From NCBI RefSeq assembly GCF_020905295.1, contig NZ_JAJJMM010000001.1, positions 2,418,001-2,482,000 on the forward strand: DNA of 64,000 nt. Reading direction: 5' to 3'. This DNA is from Flavobacterium piscisymbiosum (lineage in GTDB: Bacteria; Bacteroidota; Bacteroidia; Flavobacteriales; Flavobacteriaceae). The notes below the pieces were generated by a model. That model had not been told where the DNA came from. It did not search any database and worked only from the letters and a program-made list of their open reading frames with translations. Made by a program: the position numbers and the translations under genes. Below are positions 7,275 through 19,674 of the stretch, in pieces (position 1 is the first letter of the stretch; every line of letters starts with the position of its first letter).

Positions 7275-10200
7275 ATGATAACAAATCAGACTGAAAGATT
7301 GAATTTTGCCTCTACAAAAAATATTCCTGACTATCCGGATTTTCTGGACGTTCAGGTTAAATCTTTTAAAGATTTTTTTCAATTAGAAACTAAATCTGAT
7401 GAAAGAGGCAACGAAGGGTTATACAACACCTTCATGGAAAACTTCCCAATTACAGATACAAGAAACAACTTTGTATTGGAATTCCTAGATTACTTTGTAG
7501 ATCCGCCACGTTATACAATTCAAGAATGTATAGAGAGAGGTCTTACTTATAGTGTGCCTTTAAAAGCCAGGTTAAAACTATACTGTACAGATCCGGAACA
7601 CGAAGATTTTGAAACTATTGTACAAGATGTTTACCTTGGAACAATACCTTATATGACTCCAAGCGGTACTTTTGTTATCAACGGTGCTGAGCGTGTAGTA
7701 GTATCTCAACTACACCGTTCTCCAGGGGTTTTCTTTGGTCAATCATTCCACGCAAATGGAACAAAACTTTATTCTGCCAGAGTAATTCCTTTTAAAGGTT
7801 CTTGGATAGAATTTTCTACAGATATCAACAGCGTAATGTATGCTTATATCGACAGAAAGAAAAAATTACCGGTTACAACTTTATTCCGTGCAATTGGATT
7901 CGAAAGAGATAAGGATATCCTTGAGATCTTCGACCTTGCTGAAGAAATTAAAGTTTCTAAAACAGGTATTAAAAAATATATTGGAAGAAGACTTGCTGCA
8001 CGTGTATTGAACACTTGGCACGAGGATTTCGTTGATGAAGATACCGGTGAGGTAGTTTCTATCGAACGTAACGAAATCATCCTTGATAGAGATACTATTA
8101 TCGACAAAGATAATGTTGAAGAAATCATTGATTCTAACGTAAAATCTATTTTGTTACACAAAGAGGATAATAATCAGGCAGATTATGCTATTATCCACAA
8201 CACGTTACAAAAAGATCCAACAAACTCTGAAAAAGAAGCTGTTGAGCATATCTACAGACAATTGCGTAATGCAGAACCGCCTGATGAAGAAACTGCTCGT
8301 GGTATTATAGATAAATTGTTCTTCTCTGATCAACGTTATAACTTAGGTGAAGTTGGTCGTTACAGAATGAACAAAAAACTTGGTTTGGATATCCCAATGG
8401 AAAAGCAAGTGCTTACCAAAGAAGATATCATTACCATTGTAAAATATTTGATCGAATTGATCAACTCTAAAGCAGAGATTGATGATATTGATCACTTATC
8501 AAACCGTCGTGTTAGAACAGTTGGAGAACAATTGTCTCAACAATTCGGTGTTGGTTTAGCACGTATGGCAAGAACTATTCGTGAGAGAATGAACGTTAGA
8601 GATAACGAGGTGTTTACACCAATCGATTTGATTAATGCTAAAACATTATCATCGGTTATCAACTCTTTCTTTGGTACGAACCAGTTGTCTCAATTTATGG
8701 ACCAAACGAATCCATTAGCTGAGATTACACACAAAAGAAGACTTTCTGCCCTTGGACCTGGTGGACTTTCGAGAGAGAGAGCTGGATTTGAGGTTCGTGA
8801 CGTTCACTATACACACTATGGTCGTTTATGTCCGATTGAAACTCCAGAGGGACCAAACATTGGTTTGATTTCATCTCTTGGTGTTTATGCAAAAGTTAAC
8901 GGAATGGGATTCATCGAAACTCCATACCGTAAAGTAACTGATGGTGTAGTTGATTTAGAAAGTACACCTATCTATTTAAGTGCTGAAGAAGAAGAAGGAA
9001 AAATGATTGCTCAGGCAAACATTGAAATGGATGCTACTGGTAAAATCACGGCAACAAATGTTATTGCTCGTGAGGAAGGTGACTTCCCGGTTGTTGAGCC
9101 TTCTGCAGTACATTATACAGACGTTGCACCTAACCAGATCGCTTCGATTTCGGCTTCATTGATTCCTTTCCTGGAACATGATGATGCGAATAGAGCCTTG
9201 ATGGGATCTAACATGATGCGTCAGGCGGTTCCTTTGATCCGTCCGGAAGCACCAATTGTTGGTACAGGTTTAGAGCGTCAAGTGGCTTCAGATTCTAGAG
9301 TATTGATTAATGCTGAAGGAGATGGAACTGTAGAATATGTTGATGCAAACATCATTACTATCAAATACGACCGTACTGAAGATGAAAGAATGGTTAGTTT
9401 TGATGCTGATGAAAAAACATACAACTTAATTAAATTTAGAAAAACCAATCAAGGTACAAGTATCAACTTGAAACCAATCGTAAGAAAAGGGGACAGAGTG
9501 ATTCTTGGACAAGTGTTATCAGAAGGATATGCTACTCAAAATGGTGAATTAGCTTTAGGTAGAAACTTAAAAGTTGCGTTCATGCCATGGAAAGGGTATA
9601 ACTTTGAGGATGCGATTGTAATTTCTGAAAAAGTAGTTCGTGATGATATTTTTACTTCTATCCACGTTGATGATTACTCATTAGAGGTTAGAGATACTAA
9701 GTTAGGAAATGAAGAGTTAACAAACGATATTCCTAACGTTTCTGAAGAAGCTACTAAAGATTTAGATGAAAACGGTATGATCAGAATTGGAGCAGAGGTT
9801 AAACCTGGCGACATTTTGATTGGAAAAATTACACCAAAAGGAGAATCAGATCCTACTCCAGAGGAGAAATTGCTTCGTGCAATCTTCGGGGATAAAGCAG
9901 GAGATGTAAAAGATGCGTCATTAAAAGCTTCTCCATCTTTACACGGTGTAGTTCTTGACAAAAAATTATTTGCAAGAGCCGTAAAAGATAAACGTAAACG
10001 TACTCAGGATAAAGATGCTTTAGGCGCTTTAGAAATGGAATTCGAAACTAAATTTGTTGAATTAAAAGACAGATTGGTTGAAAAATTATTCCTGATCGTG
10101 AACGGAAAAACATCTCAGGGTGTAATGAATGATTTGGGTGAAGAAGTTTTACCAAAAGGTAAAAAATATACTCAAAAAATGCTTTACGCAGTAGAAGATT

Positions 10201-11087
10201 TTGCTCACTTAAGCAAAGGTCAATGGGTTGCTGATGATGCTACTAATAAAATGGTTAATGATTTAATTCATAACTATAAAATTAAGCTGAATGACTTACA
10301 GGGATCTTTAAGAAGAGAAAAATTCACTATTACAGTTGGAGATGAATTACCATCTGGAATCTTGAAATTGGCGAAAATTTATATCGCTAAAAAACGTAAA
10401 CTGAAAGTAGGGGATAAAATGGCAGGACGTCACGGTAACAAAGGTATTGTTGCAAGAATCGTTCGTCATGAAGATATGCCTTTCCTTGAAGACGGAACAC
10501 CGGTTGATATCGTATTGAATCCACTTGGGGTACCTTCACGTATGAACATTGGTCAGATTTATGAGACTGTTCTTGGATGGGCTGGTCAAAATTTAGGTAG
10601 AAAATTTGCTACTCCAATTTTTGATGGTGCTTCTTTAGATCAAATTAATGAATTAACTGATGAAGCTGGAGTACCACGTTTCGGACATACACATCTTTAC
10701 GATGGTGGTACTGGAGAGCGTTTCCATCAGGCTGCAACTGTGGGTGTAATTTACATGCTTAAATTAGGACACATGGTTGATGATAAGATGCACGCACGTT
10801 CTATCGGACCATACTCGTTGATCACTCAACAACCACTTGGAGGTAAAGCTCAATTTGGAGGTCAGCGTTTTGGAGAGATGGAGGTTTGGGCACTTGAGGC
10901 TTATGGAGCATCAAGTACACTTCGTGAAATCTTAACAGTTAAATCGGATGACGTTATTGGTAGAGCTAAAACTTACGAAGCTATCGTTAAGGGTGAGTCT
11001 ATGCCAGAACCAGGATTACCAGAATCATTCAATGTATTAATGCATGAATTGAAAGGTCTTGGACTTGACATTCGTTTAGAAGAATAA
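7275..11087 (+). CDS. rpoB: RNA polymerase beta subunit
   Basis: The 1270-residue beta subunit is complete. Visible landmarks are the rifampicin region [19 protein letters not shown], the [19 protein letters not shown] segment after it, the flap, and the C-terminal [12 protein letters not shown] and [17 protein letters not shown] motifs. The rifampicin pocket carries no obvious resistance substitution in the residues I compared by eye. A TTG at 7272 is in frame, but the ATG at 7275 ([11 protein letters not shown]) is the natural start. It lies downstream of the rplL hairpin and upstream of rpoC. Confidence 0.99.
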   Translation: MITNQTERLNFASTKNIPDYPDFLDVQVKSFKDFFQLETKSDERGNEGLYNTFMENFPITDTRNNFVLEFLDYFVDPPRYTIQECIERGLTYSVPLKARLKLYCTDPEHEDFETIVQDVYLGTIPYMTPSGTFVINGAERVVVSQLHRSPGVFFGQSFHANGTKLYSARVIPFKGSWIEFSTDINSVMYAYIDRKKKLPVTTLFRAIGFERDKDILEIFDLAEEIKVSKTGIKKYIGRRLAARVLNTWHEDFVDEDTGEVVSIERNEIILDRDTIIDKDNVEEIIDSNVKSILLHKEDNNQADYAIIHNTLQKDPTNSEKEAVEHIYRQLRNAEPPDEETARGIIDKLFFSDQRYNLGEVGRYRMNKKLGLDIPMEKQVLTKEDIITIVKYLIELINSKAEIDDIDHLSNRRVRTVGEQLSQQFGVGLARMARTIRERMNVRDNEVFTPIDLINAKTLSSVINSFFGTNQLSQFMDQTNPLAEITHKRRLSALGPGGLSRERAGFEVRDVHYTHYGRLCPIETPEGPNIGLISSLGVYAKVNGMGFIETPYRKVTDGVVDLESTPIYLSAEEEEGKMIAQANIEMDATGKITATNVIAREEGDFPVVEPSAVHYTDVAPNQIASISASLIPFLEHDDANRALMGSNMMRQAVPLIRPEAPIVGTGLERQVASDSRVLINAEGDGTVEYVDANIITIKYDRTEDERMVSFDADEKTYNLIKFRKTNQGTSINLKPIVRKGDRVILGQVLSEGYATQNGELALGRNLKVAFMPWKGYNFEDAIVISEKVVRDDIFTSIHVDDYSLEVRDTKLGNEELTNDIPNVSEEATKDLDENGMIRIGAEVKPGDILIGKITPKGESDPTPEEKLLRAIFGDKAGDVKDASLKASPSLHGVVLDKKLFARAVKDKRKRTQDKDALGALEMEFETKFVELKDRLVEKLFLIVNGKTSQGVMNDLGEEVLPKGKKYTQKMLYAVEDFAHLSKGQWVADDATNKMVNDLIHNYKIKLNDLQGSLRREKFTITVGDELPSGILKLAKIYIAKKRKLKVGDKMAGRHGNKGIVARIVRHEDMPFLEDGTPVDIVLNPLGVPSRMNIGQIYETVLGWAGQNLGRKFATPIFDGASLDQINELTDEAGVPRFGHTHLYDGGTGERFHQAATVGVIYMLKLGHMVDDKMHARSIGPYSLITQQPLGGKAQFGGQRFGEMEVWALEAYGASSTLREILTVKSDDVIGRAKTYEAIVKGESMPEPGLPESFNVLMHELKGLGLDIRLEE

Positions 11088-11103
11088 ATAAAGTTTTCAG
11101 TTA

Positions 11104-11142
11104 CAGTCTCAGTATTCAGTTCAACACTGAAAGCTGAGACTG
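11104..11142 (+). other. hairpin in the rpoB-rpoC spacer
   Basis: CAGTCTCAG (11104-11112) pairs with CTGAGACTG (11134-11142) around an inner TTCAGT/ACTGAA stem. No T run follows, so it is not a terminator; RNA processing or stability control of the rpoBC transcript is possible. The rest of the 265-base spacer shows nothing I recognise. Confidence 0.5.
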
Positions 11143-11352
11143 AAGCTGTTTATGAAAATAAAAGTTTTTAGGATTTATACCCGTAACCCGTTCCGATTTT
11201 TTATTTAAACCTGAAAAGTTTTATAATTAGCACTTCAAAATTGACGTTTGAAGTTTAGAGAAGTAATCCGTGGTAGCAACTTAATAATTTTCGATGAGTA
11301 GAATTAAGTTAAAATCAATTTTTTAATTGCAGATAAATCAATAGTAAAAACT

Positions 11353-14300
11353 ATGATGAATAATAGAAATAATAATAAAGATAAAAATCCAGTTAAAAGA
11401 TTCAACAAAATCTCAATTGGATTGGCTTCACCTGAATCTATCTTGAAAGAATCAAGAGGAGAGGTTTTGAAACCAGAAACTATCAACTACAGAACGCACA
11501 AACCAGAACGTGACGGACTTTTCTGTGAAAGAATCTTCGGACCTGTTAAGGATTTTGAGTGTGCTTGTGGTAAATATAAAAGAATTCGTTACAAAGGTAT
11601 CATTTGCGACCGTTGTGGTGTTGAAGTTACTGAGAAAAAAGTACGTCGTGACAGAGTAGGACACATCAACCTTGTTGTGCCAATCGCTCACATTTGGTAT
11701 TTCCGTTCTCTTCCAAACAAAATTGGTTATATCCTTGGTCTTCCATCTAAGAAATTAGATATGATCATTTACTACGAAAGATATGTAGTAATTCAGGCTG
11801 GTATTGCTAAAAATGCAGATGGAGAATCTTTACAAAGATTAGATTTCTTAACTGAAGAAGAATATTTGAATATCTTAGATACTCTTCCGCAAGAAAATCA
11901 ATATTTAGATGATATGGATCCTAATAAATTTGTTGCCAAAATGGGAGCAGAATGTATTATGGATTTATTAGCTCGTATCGACTTAGATGAGTTGTCTTAC
12001 CAATTGAGACACAGTGCTAATAATGAAACATCTAAACAACGTAAAACTGAAGCTTTAAAAAGATTACAAGTTGTTGAGTCTTTCCGTGAGTCTAACTTAA
12101 ACCGCGAAAATCGTCCTGAGTGGATGATTATGAAAGTAGTTCCTGTTATTCCACCAGAATTACGTCCGCTTGTGCCACTTGATGGAGGTCGTTTTGCAAC
12201 TTCAGATTTGAATGATTTATACCGTCGTGTAATCATCCGTAACAACCGTTTGAAAAGATTAATGGAGATTAAAGCTCCTGAAGTTATCTTAAGAAACGAA
12301 AAACGTATGTTACAAGAATCTGTAGATTCATTATTTGATAACACTCGTAAAGCTTCTGCTGTTAAAACAGAATCTAACAGACCATTAAAATCATTATCTG
12401 ATTCCTTAAAAGGTAAGCAAGGACGTTTCCGTCAAAACTTACTTGGAAAACGTGTGGATTATTCTGCTCGTTCGGTAATTGTTGTTGGTCCTGAATTAAA
12501 ATTATTCGAATGTGGATTGCCAAAAGATATGGCATCTGAGTTATACAAACCTTTCGTTATCCGTAAATTGATAGAAAGAGGTATTGTTAAAACAGTAAAA
12601 TCTGCTAAGAAAATTATAGACAAAAAAGAGCCTGTAGTTTGGGATATCCTTGAAAATGTAATTAAAGGTCACCCAGTATTACTTAACCGTGCTCCTACGT
12701 TACACAGACTTGGTATTCAAGCTTTCCAACCAAAATTAATTGAAGGAAAAGCGATCCAATTGCACCCATTAGTATGTACGGCTTTCAACGCCGATTTTGA
12801 TGGGGATCAGATGGCGGTTCACTTGCCATTAGGACCAGAGGCTATTTTAGAGGCACAATTATTAATGTTGGCTTCTCACAATATCCTTAACCCTGCAAAC
12901 GGTGCGCCAATTACTGTACCTTCTCAGGATATGGTCTTGGGTCTATATTATATGACCAAAGAACGTATCTCTACACCAGAACACATAATTTTAGGTCAAG
13001 ACTTAACTTTCTATTCTGCTGAAGAAGTAAATATTGCATTAAACGAAGGAAGATTAGAATTGAATGCTCGTGTAAGAATTAGAGCAAAAGATTTTAACGA
13101 AGCTGGAGAATTAGTTTATAAAATTATCCAAACAACTGCAGGACGTGTATTATTTAACGAAGTAGTACCTGAAGCAGCTGGATATATCAATGATGTATTG
13201 ACTAAGAAAAACCTTAGAGATATTATTGGACACATTTTAAGTGTGACTAATGTACCTACTACTGCTGCTTTCTTGGACAATATGAAAGATATGGGTTATA
13301 AATTCGCATTTAGAGGAGGTTTATCATTCTCTCTTGGTGATATTAGAATTCCAGAACAAAAAACAAAATTAATTGCAGATGCCAGAGAACAAGTTGAAGG
13401 TATTTCTGTGAATTATAACATGGGTCTTATTACCAATAACGAGCGTTACAACCAGGTTATTGATGTTTGGACTTCTGCAAATGCTCAGTTAACAGAATTA
13501 GCAATGAAAAATATTAGAGAAGACCAACAAGGTTTCAACTCTGTATATATGATGCTTGACTCTGGGGCGAGGGGTTCTAAGGAACAGATTCGTCAGTTAA
13601 CTGGTATGCGTGGTTTGATGGCTAAACCTAAAAAATCTACTGCCGGTGGTGGTGAGATTATTGAAAACCCGATTCTTTCTAACTTTAAGGAAGGTCTTTC
13701 GATCCTTGAGTACTTCATTTCTACTCACGGTGCTCGTAAAGGACTTGCGGATACGGCTCTTAAAACTGCCGATGCCGGATACTTGACAAGAAGGCTTCAT
13801 GACGTATCACAAGATGTTATTGTAAACATCGAAGATTGTGGTACTCTTAGAGGTGTTGAAGTTTCTGCTTTGAAGAAAAATGAGGAAATTGTTGAATCTT
13901 TAGGAGAAAGAATTTTAGGACGTGTTGCATTGCAAGATGTTATTAATCCTCTTACTAATGAAGTTTTGGTTGAATCCGGACAACAAATTACTGAAGCAAT
14001 CATGAGAGTTATCGAAGCTTCTCCGATTGAAAGAGTAGAAGTTAGATCTCCATTAACTTGTGAGGCTTTAAAAGGTATTTGTGCGAAATGTTACGGTAGA
14101 AACTTAGCTACTGGTAAGATGACACAAAGAGGTGAAGCTGTAGGAGTTATTGCAGCTCAGTCTATTGGAGAGCCAGGTACACAGTTAACACTTCGTACGT
14201 TCCACGTTGGAGGGGTTGCTGGAGGTATTTCTGAAGAGTCTAGTATTGTTACAAGATTCAACGGTAGACTTGAGATTGAAGATTTAAAAACTGTAAAAGG

Positions 14301-15663
14301 TGAGGATAGTGAAGGTAATGCGGTAGATATCGTAGTATCACGTTCAACTGAATTAAAATTAGTTGATGAGAAAACTGGAATCGTTTTAAATACACACAAT
14401 ATTCCTTACGGATCTAGTATTTTCGTTAAGGATGGTGAAGTAGTTACTAAAGGATCTGTGATCTGTAAATGGGATCCATATAATGGTGTAATTGTTTCTG
14501 AATTTACTGGTAAGATTGCTTACGAGGATTTAGAGCAAGGACAATCGTTCATGGTGGAGATCGATGAGCAAACAGGATTCCAGGAAAAAGTAATTTCTGA
14601 AGCAAGAAATAAAAAATTAATCCCAACTTTATTGGTTTACGGTAAAGAAGGTGAATTGATTCGTTCGTATAACTTACCAGTAGGAGCCCACCTTATGGTT
14701 GAGAATGGAGAGAAAATTAAAGCAGGTAAAGTATTAGTAAAAATCCCACGTCGTTCTTCTAAAGCAGGAGATATTACAGGAGGTTTACCAAGAATTACCG
14801 AGTTGCTTGAGGCTCGTAACCCTTCAAACCCAGCAGTTGTTTCTGAAATTGACGGTGTTGTTTCTTTTGGAAAAATCAAAAGAGGTAACCGTGAAATTGT
14901 TATCGAATCTAAATTTGGTGAGATTAAAAAGTATTTAGTTAAACTTTCTAGCCAAATCTTAGTACAGGAAAATGACTTCGTAAGAGCGGGAGTACCATTG
15001 TCTGACGGTGCAATTACACCAGATGATATTCTAAGAATTCAAGGACCAGCTGCTGTTCAACAGTACTTGGTAAATGAAATTCAAGAGGTATACCGTTTAC
15101 AAGGGGTAAAAATTAATGACAAGCACTTTGAGGTAGTTATTCGTCAAATGATGCGTAAAGTAAGAGTGCAAGATCCGGGAGATACATTATTCTTAGAAGA
15201 TCAATTAATTCACACTAAAGATTTCATCGTTCAAAACGATAAATTATACGGTATGAAAGTAGTTGAAGATTCTGGAGACTCTGCGGTATTGAAACCAGGT
15301 CAGATTATTTCTCCTCGTGATTTACGTGATGAAAATTCATTGTTGAAACGAAATGATAAAAATCTAGTTGTAGCTAGAGACGTAATTACTGCAACTGCAA
15401 CGCCAGTTTTACAAGGTATTACAAGAGCTTCGCTACAAACTAAATCATTCATCTCTGCTGCTTCTTTCCAGGAAACAACAAAAGTACTTAACGAAGCTGC
15501 TGTAGCTGGTAAAGTAGATGATTTAGAAGGATTGAAAGAAAATGTAATTGTTGGACACAGAATTCCTGCTGGAACTGGTATGAGAGAATACGATAATACT
15601 ATCGTAGGATCTAAAGACGATTACAATGAAATGATGGCTAATAAAGAAGAGTATATCTATTAA
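11353..15663 (+). CDS. rpoC: RNA polymerase beta' subunit
   Basis: The 1436-residue beta' subunit is complete. The N-terminal zinc site is formed by [13 protein letters not shown] and CDRCGVEV, the catalytic Mg2+ loop is [12 protein letters not shown], the second zinc cluster includes [15 protein letters not shown], and the bridge/trigger region contains [16 protein letters not shown]. Two adjacent ATG codons (11353, 11356) could start it. It is separated from rpoB by 265 bases, which is longer than in most bacteria, and the DUF3467 gene follows after 11 bases. Confidence 0.99.
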   Translation: MMNNRNNNKDKNPVKRFNKISIGLASPESILKESRGEVLKPETINYRTHKPERDGLFCERIFGPVKDFECACGKYKRIRYKGIICDRCGVEVTEKKVRRDRVGHINLVVPIAHIWYFRSLPNKIGYILGLPSKKLDMIIYYERYVVIQAGIAKNADGESLQRLDFLTEEEYLNILDTLPQENQYLDDMDPNKFVAKMGAECIMDLLARIDLDELSYQLRHSANNETSKQRKTEALKRLQVVESFRESNLNRENRPEWMIMKVVPVIPPELRPLVPLDGGRFATSDLNDLYRRVIIRNNRLKRLMEIKAPEVILRNEKRMLQESVDSLFDNTRKASAVKTESNRPLKSLSDSLKGKQGRFRQNLLGKRVDYSARSVIVVGPELKLFECGLPKDMASELYKPFVIRKLIERGIVKTVKSAKKIIDKKEPVVWDILENVIKGHPVLLNRAPTLHRLGIQAFQPKLIEGKAIQLHPLVCTAFNADFDGDQMAVHLPLGPEAILEAQLLMLASHNILNPANGAPITVPSQDMVLGLYYMTKERISTPEHIILGQDLTFYSAEEVNIALNEGRLELNARVRIRAKDFNEAGELVYKIIQTTAGRVLFNEVVPEAAGYINDVLTKKNLRDIIGHILSVTNVPTTAAFLDNMKDMGYKFAFRGGLSFSLGDIRIPEQKTKLIADAREQVEGISVNYNMGLITNNERYNQVIDVWTSANAQLTELAMKNIREDQQGFNSVYMMLDSGARGSKEQIRQLTGMRGLMAKPKKSTAGGGEIIENPILSNFKEGLSILEYFISTHGARKGLADTALKTADAGYLTRRLHDVSQDVIVNIEDCGTLRGVEVSALKKNEEIVESLGERILGRVALQDVINPLTNEVLVESGQQITEAIMRVIEASPIERVEVRSPLTCEALKGICAKCYGRNLATGKMTQRGEAVGVIAAQSIGEPGTQLTLRTFHVGGVAGGISEESSIVTRFNGRLEIEDLKTVKGEDSEGNAVDIVVSRSTELKLVDEKTGIVLNTHNIPYGSSIFVKDGEVVTKGSVICKWDPYNGVIVSEFTGKIAYEDLEQGQSFMVEIDEQTGFQEKVISEARNKKLIPTLLVYGKEGELIRSYNLPVGAHLMVENGEKIKAGKVLVKIPRRSSKAGDITGGLPRITELLEARNPSNPAVVSEIDGVVSFGKIKRGNREIVIESKFGEIKKYLVKLSSQILVQENDFVRAGVPLSDGAITPDDILRIQGPAAVQQYLVNEIQEVYRLQGVKINDKHFEVVIRQMMRKVRVQDPGDTLFLEDQLIHTKDFIVQNDKLYGMKVVEDSGDSAVLKPGQIISPRDLRDENSLLKRNDKNLVVARDVITATATPVLQGITRASLQTKSFISAASFQETTKVLNEAAVAGKVDDLEGLKENVIVGHRIPAGTGMREYDNTIVGSKDDYNEMMANKEEYIY

Positions 15664-15674
15664 ATTAGGAAACT

Positions 15675-15983
15675 ATGAGTAATTCGAACCAACAAGAACA
15701 AATTAATATTGAGTTAGACGAAACTGTCGCAGAGGGAATTTATTCTAATCTGGCAATTATCAACCACTCATCATCAGAATTTGTTTTAGATTTTGTGAGC
15801 ATTATGCCTGGTATTCCTAAAGCCAAAGTAAAGTCAAGAATTGTCTTGACACCACAACATGCTAAAAGATTATTAAAAGCAATTGGAGAAAACATTCATC
15901 GTTTTGAAAGCGCTCATGGCGAAATCAAAGAGACTGAACAAGCACCAATACCGCTTAATTTTGGTCCGGCAGGACAAGCATAA
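15675..15983 (+). CDS. DUF3467 family protein
   Basis: A 102-residue protein of unknown function with the DUF3467 pattern: EGIYSNLAIINHSSSEFVLDF, then a Pro/Lys-rich middle and LTPQHAKRLLKAIGENI. It has no signal peptide or membrane segment. It lies 11 bases after rpoC and before a strong terminator, so it is the last gene of the rpoBC transcript. That linkage suggests a role connected with transcription, but no activity can be read from the sequence. Confidence 0.85.
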   Translation: MSNSNQQEQINIELDETVAEGIYSNLAIINHSSSEFVLDFVSIMPGIPKAKVKSRIVLTPQHAKRLLKAIGENIHRFESAHGEIKETEQAPIPLNFGPAGQA

Positions 15984-15990
15984 AGTACTA

Positions 15991-16020
15991 AAGCCCCATT
16001 TTTTAAATGGGGCTTTTTTT
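15991..16020 (+). terminator. terminator of the rpoBC operon
   Basis: AAGCCCCATTT pairs with AAATGGGGCTT and is followed by a run of seven Ts. It marks the boundary between the core operon and the accessory island. Confidence 0.9.
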
Positions 16021-16079
16021 AAGTTTCTAAATCTATCATTAGAAAGACTAACACCTACTTTCGGAATTACTCGACATTT

Positions 16080-17264
16080 CTACCCTCCATTTTCATCAAC
16101 AAGTTTACTTCTATATTCCTGTGATTTTTTATAAAGATTTTGATAATTAGGTAAATTATAGAAATTATTACGTTCGATTTCTTTTTCTATAGATCCATCT
16201 AAAACGAACAAGGATATTCGCTGCATAAAAAAGCTTTGATCATTGTAGTTTTCATCATATCGATATTGCTCTCCAAAGTAAACCAAGTGTGCCAAAAGTT
16301 TAGATCTATCTGCAATTGATAGTTCATTCCTTTTTTCTTTGTCTTCTAAAAGATACATGACATATTCTTTTAAAGCTTCCAGATATTGAGTTTCTTCAGG
16401 AGTAATTATTTCTTTTAAAATAGGGAAAATTGCTAAGTTTAATTTTACAGTTCCATTGCATTTTTTATTCCAGAATAGTTTGTCTAATTCAGCAGGATTA
16501 TTGCTGTCGAATTTTGTGTTTTCAACAACCCATTTCAATAATTCTTTATCATCATAATAGCCGAAAGTCGTAACCAGGCTTTGCATGAAATATTCATCGT
16601 TTAATATTAGCCATTTAAAGTAAGAACGGCTATCATTGAATAAATACATGTTGCGGGCAACAAGGGTTTGGATATTTTTTTTTAGTTCTTCGTTTAATCT
16701 TTTATCATCTTTCCATAGGTATCTTGTAACTTCTTCTCGATTTTCAAACATAGATTTTTTAGGTAGTGAATTTTCATACATAGAAATATCTAAGAACTTT
16801 TTTTGATAATCTATAATCTGCGGTATTGCATAACTTTCTGATATGTACTTATCTTGTTTTATTACAAATACGCCAAAATAAGCATATATATTATTTGGAA
16901 AATATATGGCTGTTCTATTGCATTTGTCTAAAAAATTGACATATATGTAGTTTGAATTCGATTTTAAATCTATTATTCTATCGAAAATAACTTTGATTCT
17001 GCTATTAAACTCATCATCGTTTGGAAATTTAAACCCATATGCTTTTAACTCCTCTTTTGTTATCGGCATAATAACTTTAAAATCTGAACTACTATATTCA
17101 TATGGGTTACTGTAATTTGGTATCCCATACTGTAATTGTCTTTTCAATATATCCTTCATATTCTTTTCATTTTCATCTTTTTTTACATCAATGTTTTTAT
17201 TTTGCTGTCCATTACAACTGCTAAAAACAAAACCACAACATAAAATTATAACTAAATTTTTCAT
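16080..17264 (-). CDS. lipoprotein, candidate periplasmic immunity protein of the orphan effector cassette
   Basis: A 394-residue protein with a lipoprotein signal: the hydrophobic stretch LVIILCCGFVF is followed by lipobox SSC at about residue 17. The mature part has no named domain I recognise. It is a distant paralogue of the lipoprotein at 18545-19669: both have an early ...Y-G-[FY]-x-[FI]-P stretch, a C-terminal amphipathic region and the shared NN[FY]YNLPN motif near the end. It starts 13 bases after the orphan hydrolase module on the same strand. Polymorphic toxins that attack peptidoglycan are usually followed by periplasmic lipoprotein immunity proteins, so that role is inferred from position and paralogy only. 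Confidence 0.6.
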   Translation of the reverse strand: MKNLVIILCCGFVFSSCNGQQNKNIDVKKDENEKNMKDILKRQLQYGIPNYSNPYEYSSSDFKVIMPITKEELKAYGFKFPNDDEFNSRIKVIFDRIIDLKSNSNYIYVNFLDKCNRTAIYFPNNIYAYFGVFVIKQDKYISESYAIPQIIDYQKKFLDISMYENSLPKKSMFENREEVTRYLWKDDKRLNEELKKNIQTLVARNMYLFNDSRSYFKWLILNDEYFMQSLVTTFGYYDDKELLKWVVENTKFDSNNPAELDKLFWNKKCNGTVKLNLAIFPILKEIITPEETQYLEALKEYVMYLLEDKEKRNELSIADRSKLLAHLVYFGEQYRYDENYNDQSFFMQRISLFVLDGSIEKEIERNNFYNLPNYQNLYKKSQEYRSKLVDENGG

Positions 17265-17277
17265 AATTATTTAACTT

Positions 17278-18429
17278 TTAACTTTCTGAACCTTTTTCTC
17301 CTGGATTACCATTATATTCGGGTAAATTATAATCTTCTTCAAATATCTGATAGTCTTTTGGAACCAAATAAGAAAAAAAGTCAGATTCACTATATGTTAA
17401 ACAGCATAAAGTATCGCCCTGATTACCTCCTAATATAACAATTTTATTTCCTTTCTTGCCTGCGACAAAACCAACATGACCACCTCCTATTCTAGTTTTA
17501 ACAGCAATTGCTCCATATACTGGTTTTTTCAATTCTTTTCCTTCAGACCATTTAGCCCACGATAATGCTCTTACAGCATCATAATTTTCTAAACCTTTGT
17601 AACCATAGGCTGTAATAATCCAATTTACAAACGTTGCACACCATGAAATTTTGGTTTCATTTGTGGTATTATTTTTCATGCTCTTTTCATATGGAGTTCT
17701 GTCAAAGAATTTTTGTATTTCTTTATTATTTCCTGTTTCAACTAATTTTTTTGCTTCTTCAATCCATGCTAATACCATCCAAGGTGCTCTACCGGACAGT
17801 TCAGGAACAATCCCCCCGCTATTACAAACATTTTTATCATACTTAAACCAAGTTTTTAATTTTTGTAAATTTTCTTTTCGCCTGTCTAGATGCAGTGTTG
17901 TTGGATAATCGCTTGTACTTACGGGCTCATATCCTTGTAGTAAGCGACAGATAAAAAAGAAATAAAGTTCTTCTTCCTCTTTCATCAACAATGCAATTTC
18001 GTTTAAGTTTTTTGACAAGCCTTTCGGGAATTTATTTCTTTTCCACTCATAAGCTTTCATTTTTGCCTCATACTCAGCTTGATCTTTATCCCTATAGTCT
18101 CTTGCTCTTGGATTCCACTTTAATGATTTTACATTTTTCCATGCCCATCCACCACTATCTACAGTCAGAAATAGTTTTTGAGATATTAAATTTGGATTTG
18201 CTATAATATTATTTGCAGATCCTATTACTTTTTGATATTCAGCATATATAGTAGGATCATTTCCATGACTCGTTAATTGCATAAGACTTCTTCCTTTATA
18301 AAAGTATTTACTTGAGGAAGTAGCGGCGGGGGCTTCTCCAGCTGTTTGAAAAAATCCTGTTTCGACACTTGTCATTGCTAAAAATGCAATTTTTTGGATA
18401 CATTCGTTAATGTTGTATTTACGAAACAT
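17278..18429 (-). CDS. displaced C-terminal effector cassette: partial GH19-like domain plus TIGR02594-like amidase
   Basis: From the first ATG the product is 383 residues, but the frame is open 37 codons further upstream to 18540, directly behind the preceding lipoprotein, and homology continues there. Codons before the ATG read YWGGEGCNIDDKSYKSL, and LNAMFRKYNINEC aligns with INEYFEKFQINTC of the large effector, so the ATG falls inside the domain. Residues 1-140 are a GH19/lysozyme-like part (AFLAMTSVETG, with catalytic-type Glu, and YKGRSLMQLT). The C-terminal half is a Cys-His amidase of the TIGR02594 type: C264 in ISWCATFVNW and His in GGGHVGFVAG. There is no spike domain or signal peptide. 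It looks like an orphan toxin tip left by cassette exchange; it may be silent until recombined. Confidence 0.65.
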   Translation of the reverse strand: MFRKYNINECIQKIAFLAMTSVETGFFQTAGEAPAATSSSKYFYKGRSLMQLTSHGNDPTIYAEYQKVIGSANNIIANPNLISQKLFLTVDSGGWAWKNVKSLKWNPRARDYRDKDQAEYEAKMKAYEWKRNKFPKGLSKNLNEIALLMKEEEELYFFFICRLLQGYEPVSTSDYPTTLHLDRRKENLQKLKTWFKYDKNVCNSGGIVPELSGRAPWMVLAWIEEAKKLVETGNNKEIQKFFDRTPYEKSMKNNTTNETKISWCATFVNWIITAYGYKGLENYDAVRALSWAKWSEGKELKKPVYGAIAVKTRIGGGHVGFVAGKKGNKIVILGGNQGDTLCCLTYSESDFFSYLVPKDYQIFEEDYNLPEYNGNPGEKGSES

Positions 18430-18544
18430 TGCATTAAGCTGAAGAGTTAGTGATTTATAGCTTTTGTCATCTATATTGCAACCTTCACCACCCCAATAAT
18501 CTCTCTGCCTTTTATGGTTTTTATTAGATCTTCTTCTTTTTTAT

Positions 18545-19669
18545 TTAATCTGGTGCGCCAACACTGTCGAACATATCAGCATATTCAACCATAGATTTTA
18601 AATTTGGCAAATTATAATAATTATTTTCTTTATACTCTTGTTTTACTTTTTCCCATTCTTCTTTATCAAGATAGTCTCTATAATCAGCCAAGATTGTCAA
18701 TTCTCCCCAGTGTTGTCCATCATGATGATATTGTTTAAATAACGGATCATAAGTATTTGCTAAAAAAGCAATAATTTTCATTTTTTCCTTATCTTTAAAA
18801 ATATCTTTCCTCTGATTATCAATAATTCTTGAACTATAATACTTCAAAGGAAGGATTGTTTGAATATCATTACCCTCGTTGAATAAATTAAAAAAAGCTA
18901 ACAATAGGTTATCACATATAAATAAAACATCTTTTTTATTTTTATTAAATATAATATCTCCTATTTGATACTTTTCATTGTTTTCGTAAAACATATTGAT
19001 TGACTTTTTATTAGATTTTTCAATGCCATCAAAACGAAATAAAACCAACATATCATACATGAATTTAGATTCATTAGCTACTAAATATAATACTCCTGAT
19101 TTATCATTATTAAACAAATATTTATTCAATAGCAACAACTTGAGATTTTGTTTCGTTTGTTTTGATTTTATATCATATATATCTTCAAATGCAATCATAG
19201 GAGATATAAATCTTCTTTTTTTATCTATAAAGAGATTGCTTAAACAAATGTCATATAGATCTTTATCCAAACTTCCTCTATACTGAATAAAGTCATTCCG
19301 ATTGACGACATGTATTTCATCAGAAGTTTCGTCGATATTAATGTGGAAATATTTATTAATATATTCTTTAAAACTTGAATAATCAGGTATTATATATCCA
19401 CTGGATTGAAGCATTTCTCCTATTAATGGAAGAGTTAAATCCAAATCTTTTTTACTAAAAGTATATTCATTGGATTCAGCAACATCATCACAAGTATAGT
19501 TTCTTTGTAGCTTTATTTGATGTTCAATGTCTTTCACATTTATATCATTCTTATCATTTCTCATAATTTCTGTATTATTTTGTGTTTTACTACGATTCTC
19601 TTTGCTTTGTGAACAACTAGTACAATAGTTTAGTACAAATAATAGAATAAATAATTTATTGGTATTCAT
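18545..19669 (-). CDS. lipoprotein, candidate immunity protein of the DUF4280 effector
   Basis: A 374-residue predicted lipoprotein (hydrophobic LFILLFVLNYC, lipobox TSC at about residue 19, then a Ser/Lys/Asn-rich linker). No known domain was recognised. It begins 5 bases after the stop of the large effector on the same strand, the standard place for a cognate immunity protein, and its membrane-anchored periplasmic location would suit protection from a peptidoglycan hydrolase. It shares the C-terminal NNYYNLPN motif and general layout with the lipoprotein at 16080-17264. The coding sequence is very AT-rich, like the adjacent effector tip. The immunity role is inferred from context. Confidence 0.6.
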   Translation of the reverse strand: MNTNKLFILLFVLNYCTSCSQSKENRSKTQNNTEIMRNDKNDINVKDIEHQIKLQRNYTCDDVAESNEYTFSKKDLDLTLPLIGEMLQSSGYIIPDYSSFKEYINKYFHINIDETSDEIHVVNRNDFIQYRGSLDKDLYDICLSNLFIDKKRRFISPMIAFEDIYDIKSKQTKQNLKLLLLNKYLFNNDKSGVLYLVANESKFMYDMLVLFRFDGIEKSNKKSINMFYENNEKYQIGDIIFNKNKKDVLFICDNLLLAFFNLFNEGNDIQTILPLKYYSSRIIDNQRKDIFKDKEKMKIIAFLANTYDPLFKQYHHDGQHWGELTILADYRDYLDKEEWEKVKQEYKENNYYNLPNLKSMVEYADMFDSVGAPD

Positions 19670-19674
19670 AATAT

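Noticed and set aside
11104..11142. Hairpin in the rpoB-rpoC spacer as a terminator
   Set aside because: No T tract follows, and termination there would abolish rpoC expression from the upstream promoters.
13597..14879. Minus-strand reading frames inside rpoC
   Set aside because: Codon-bias shadows of a highly expressed gene.
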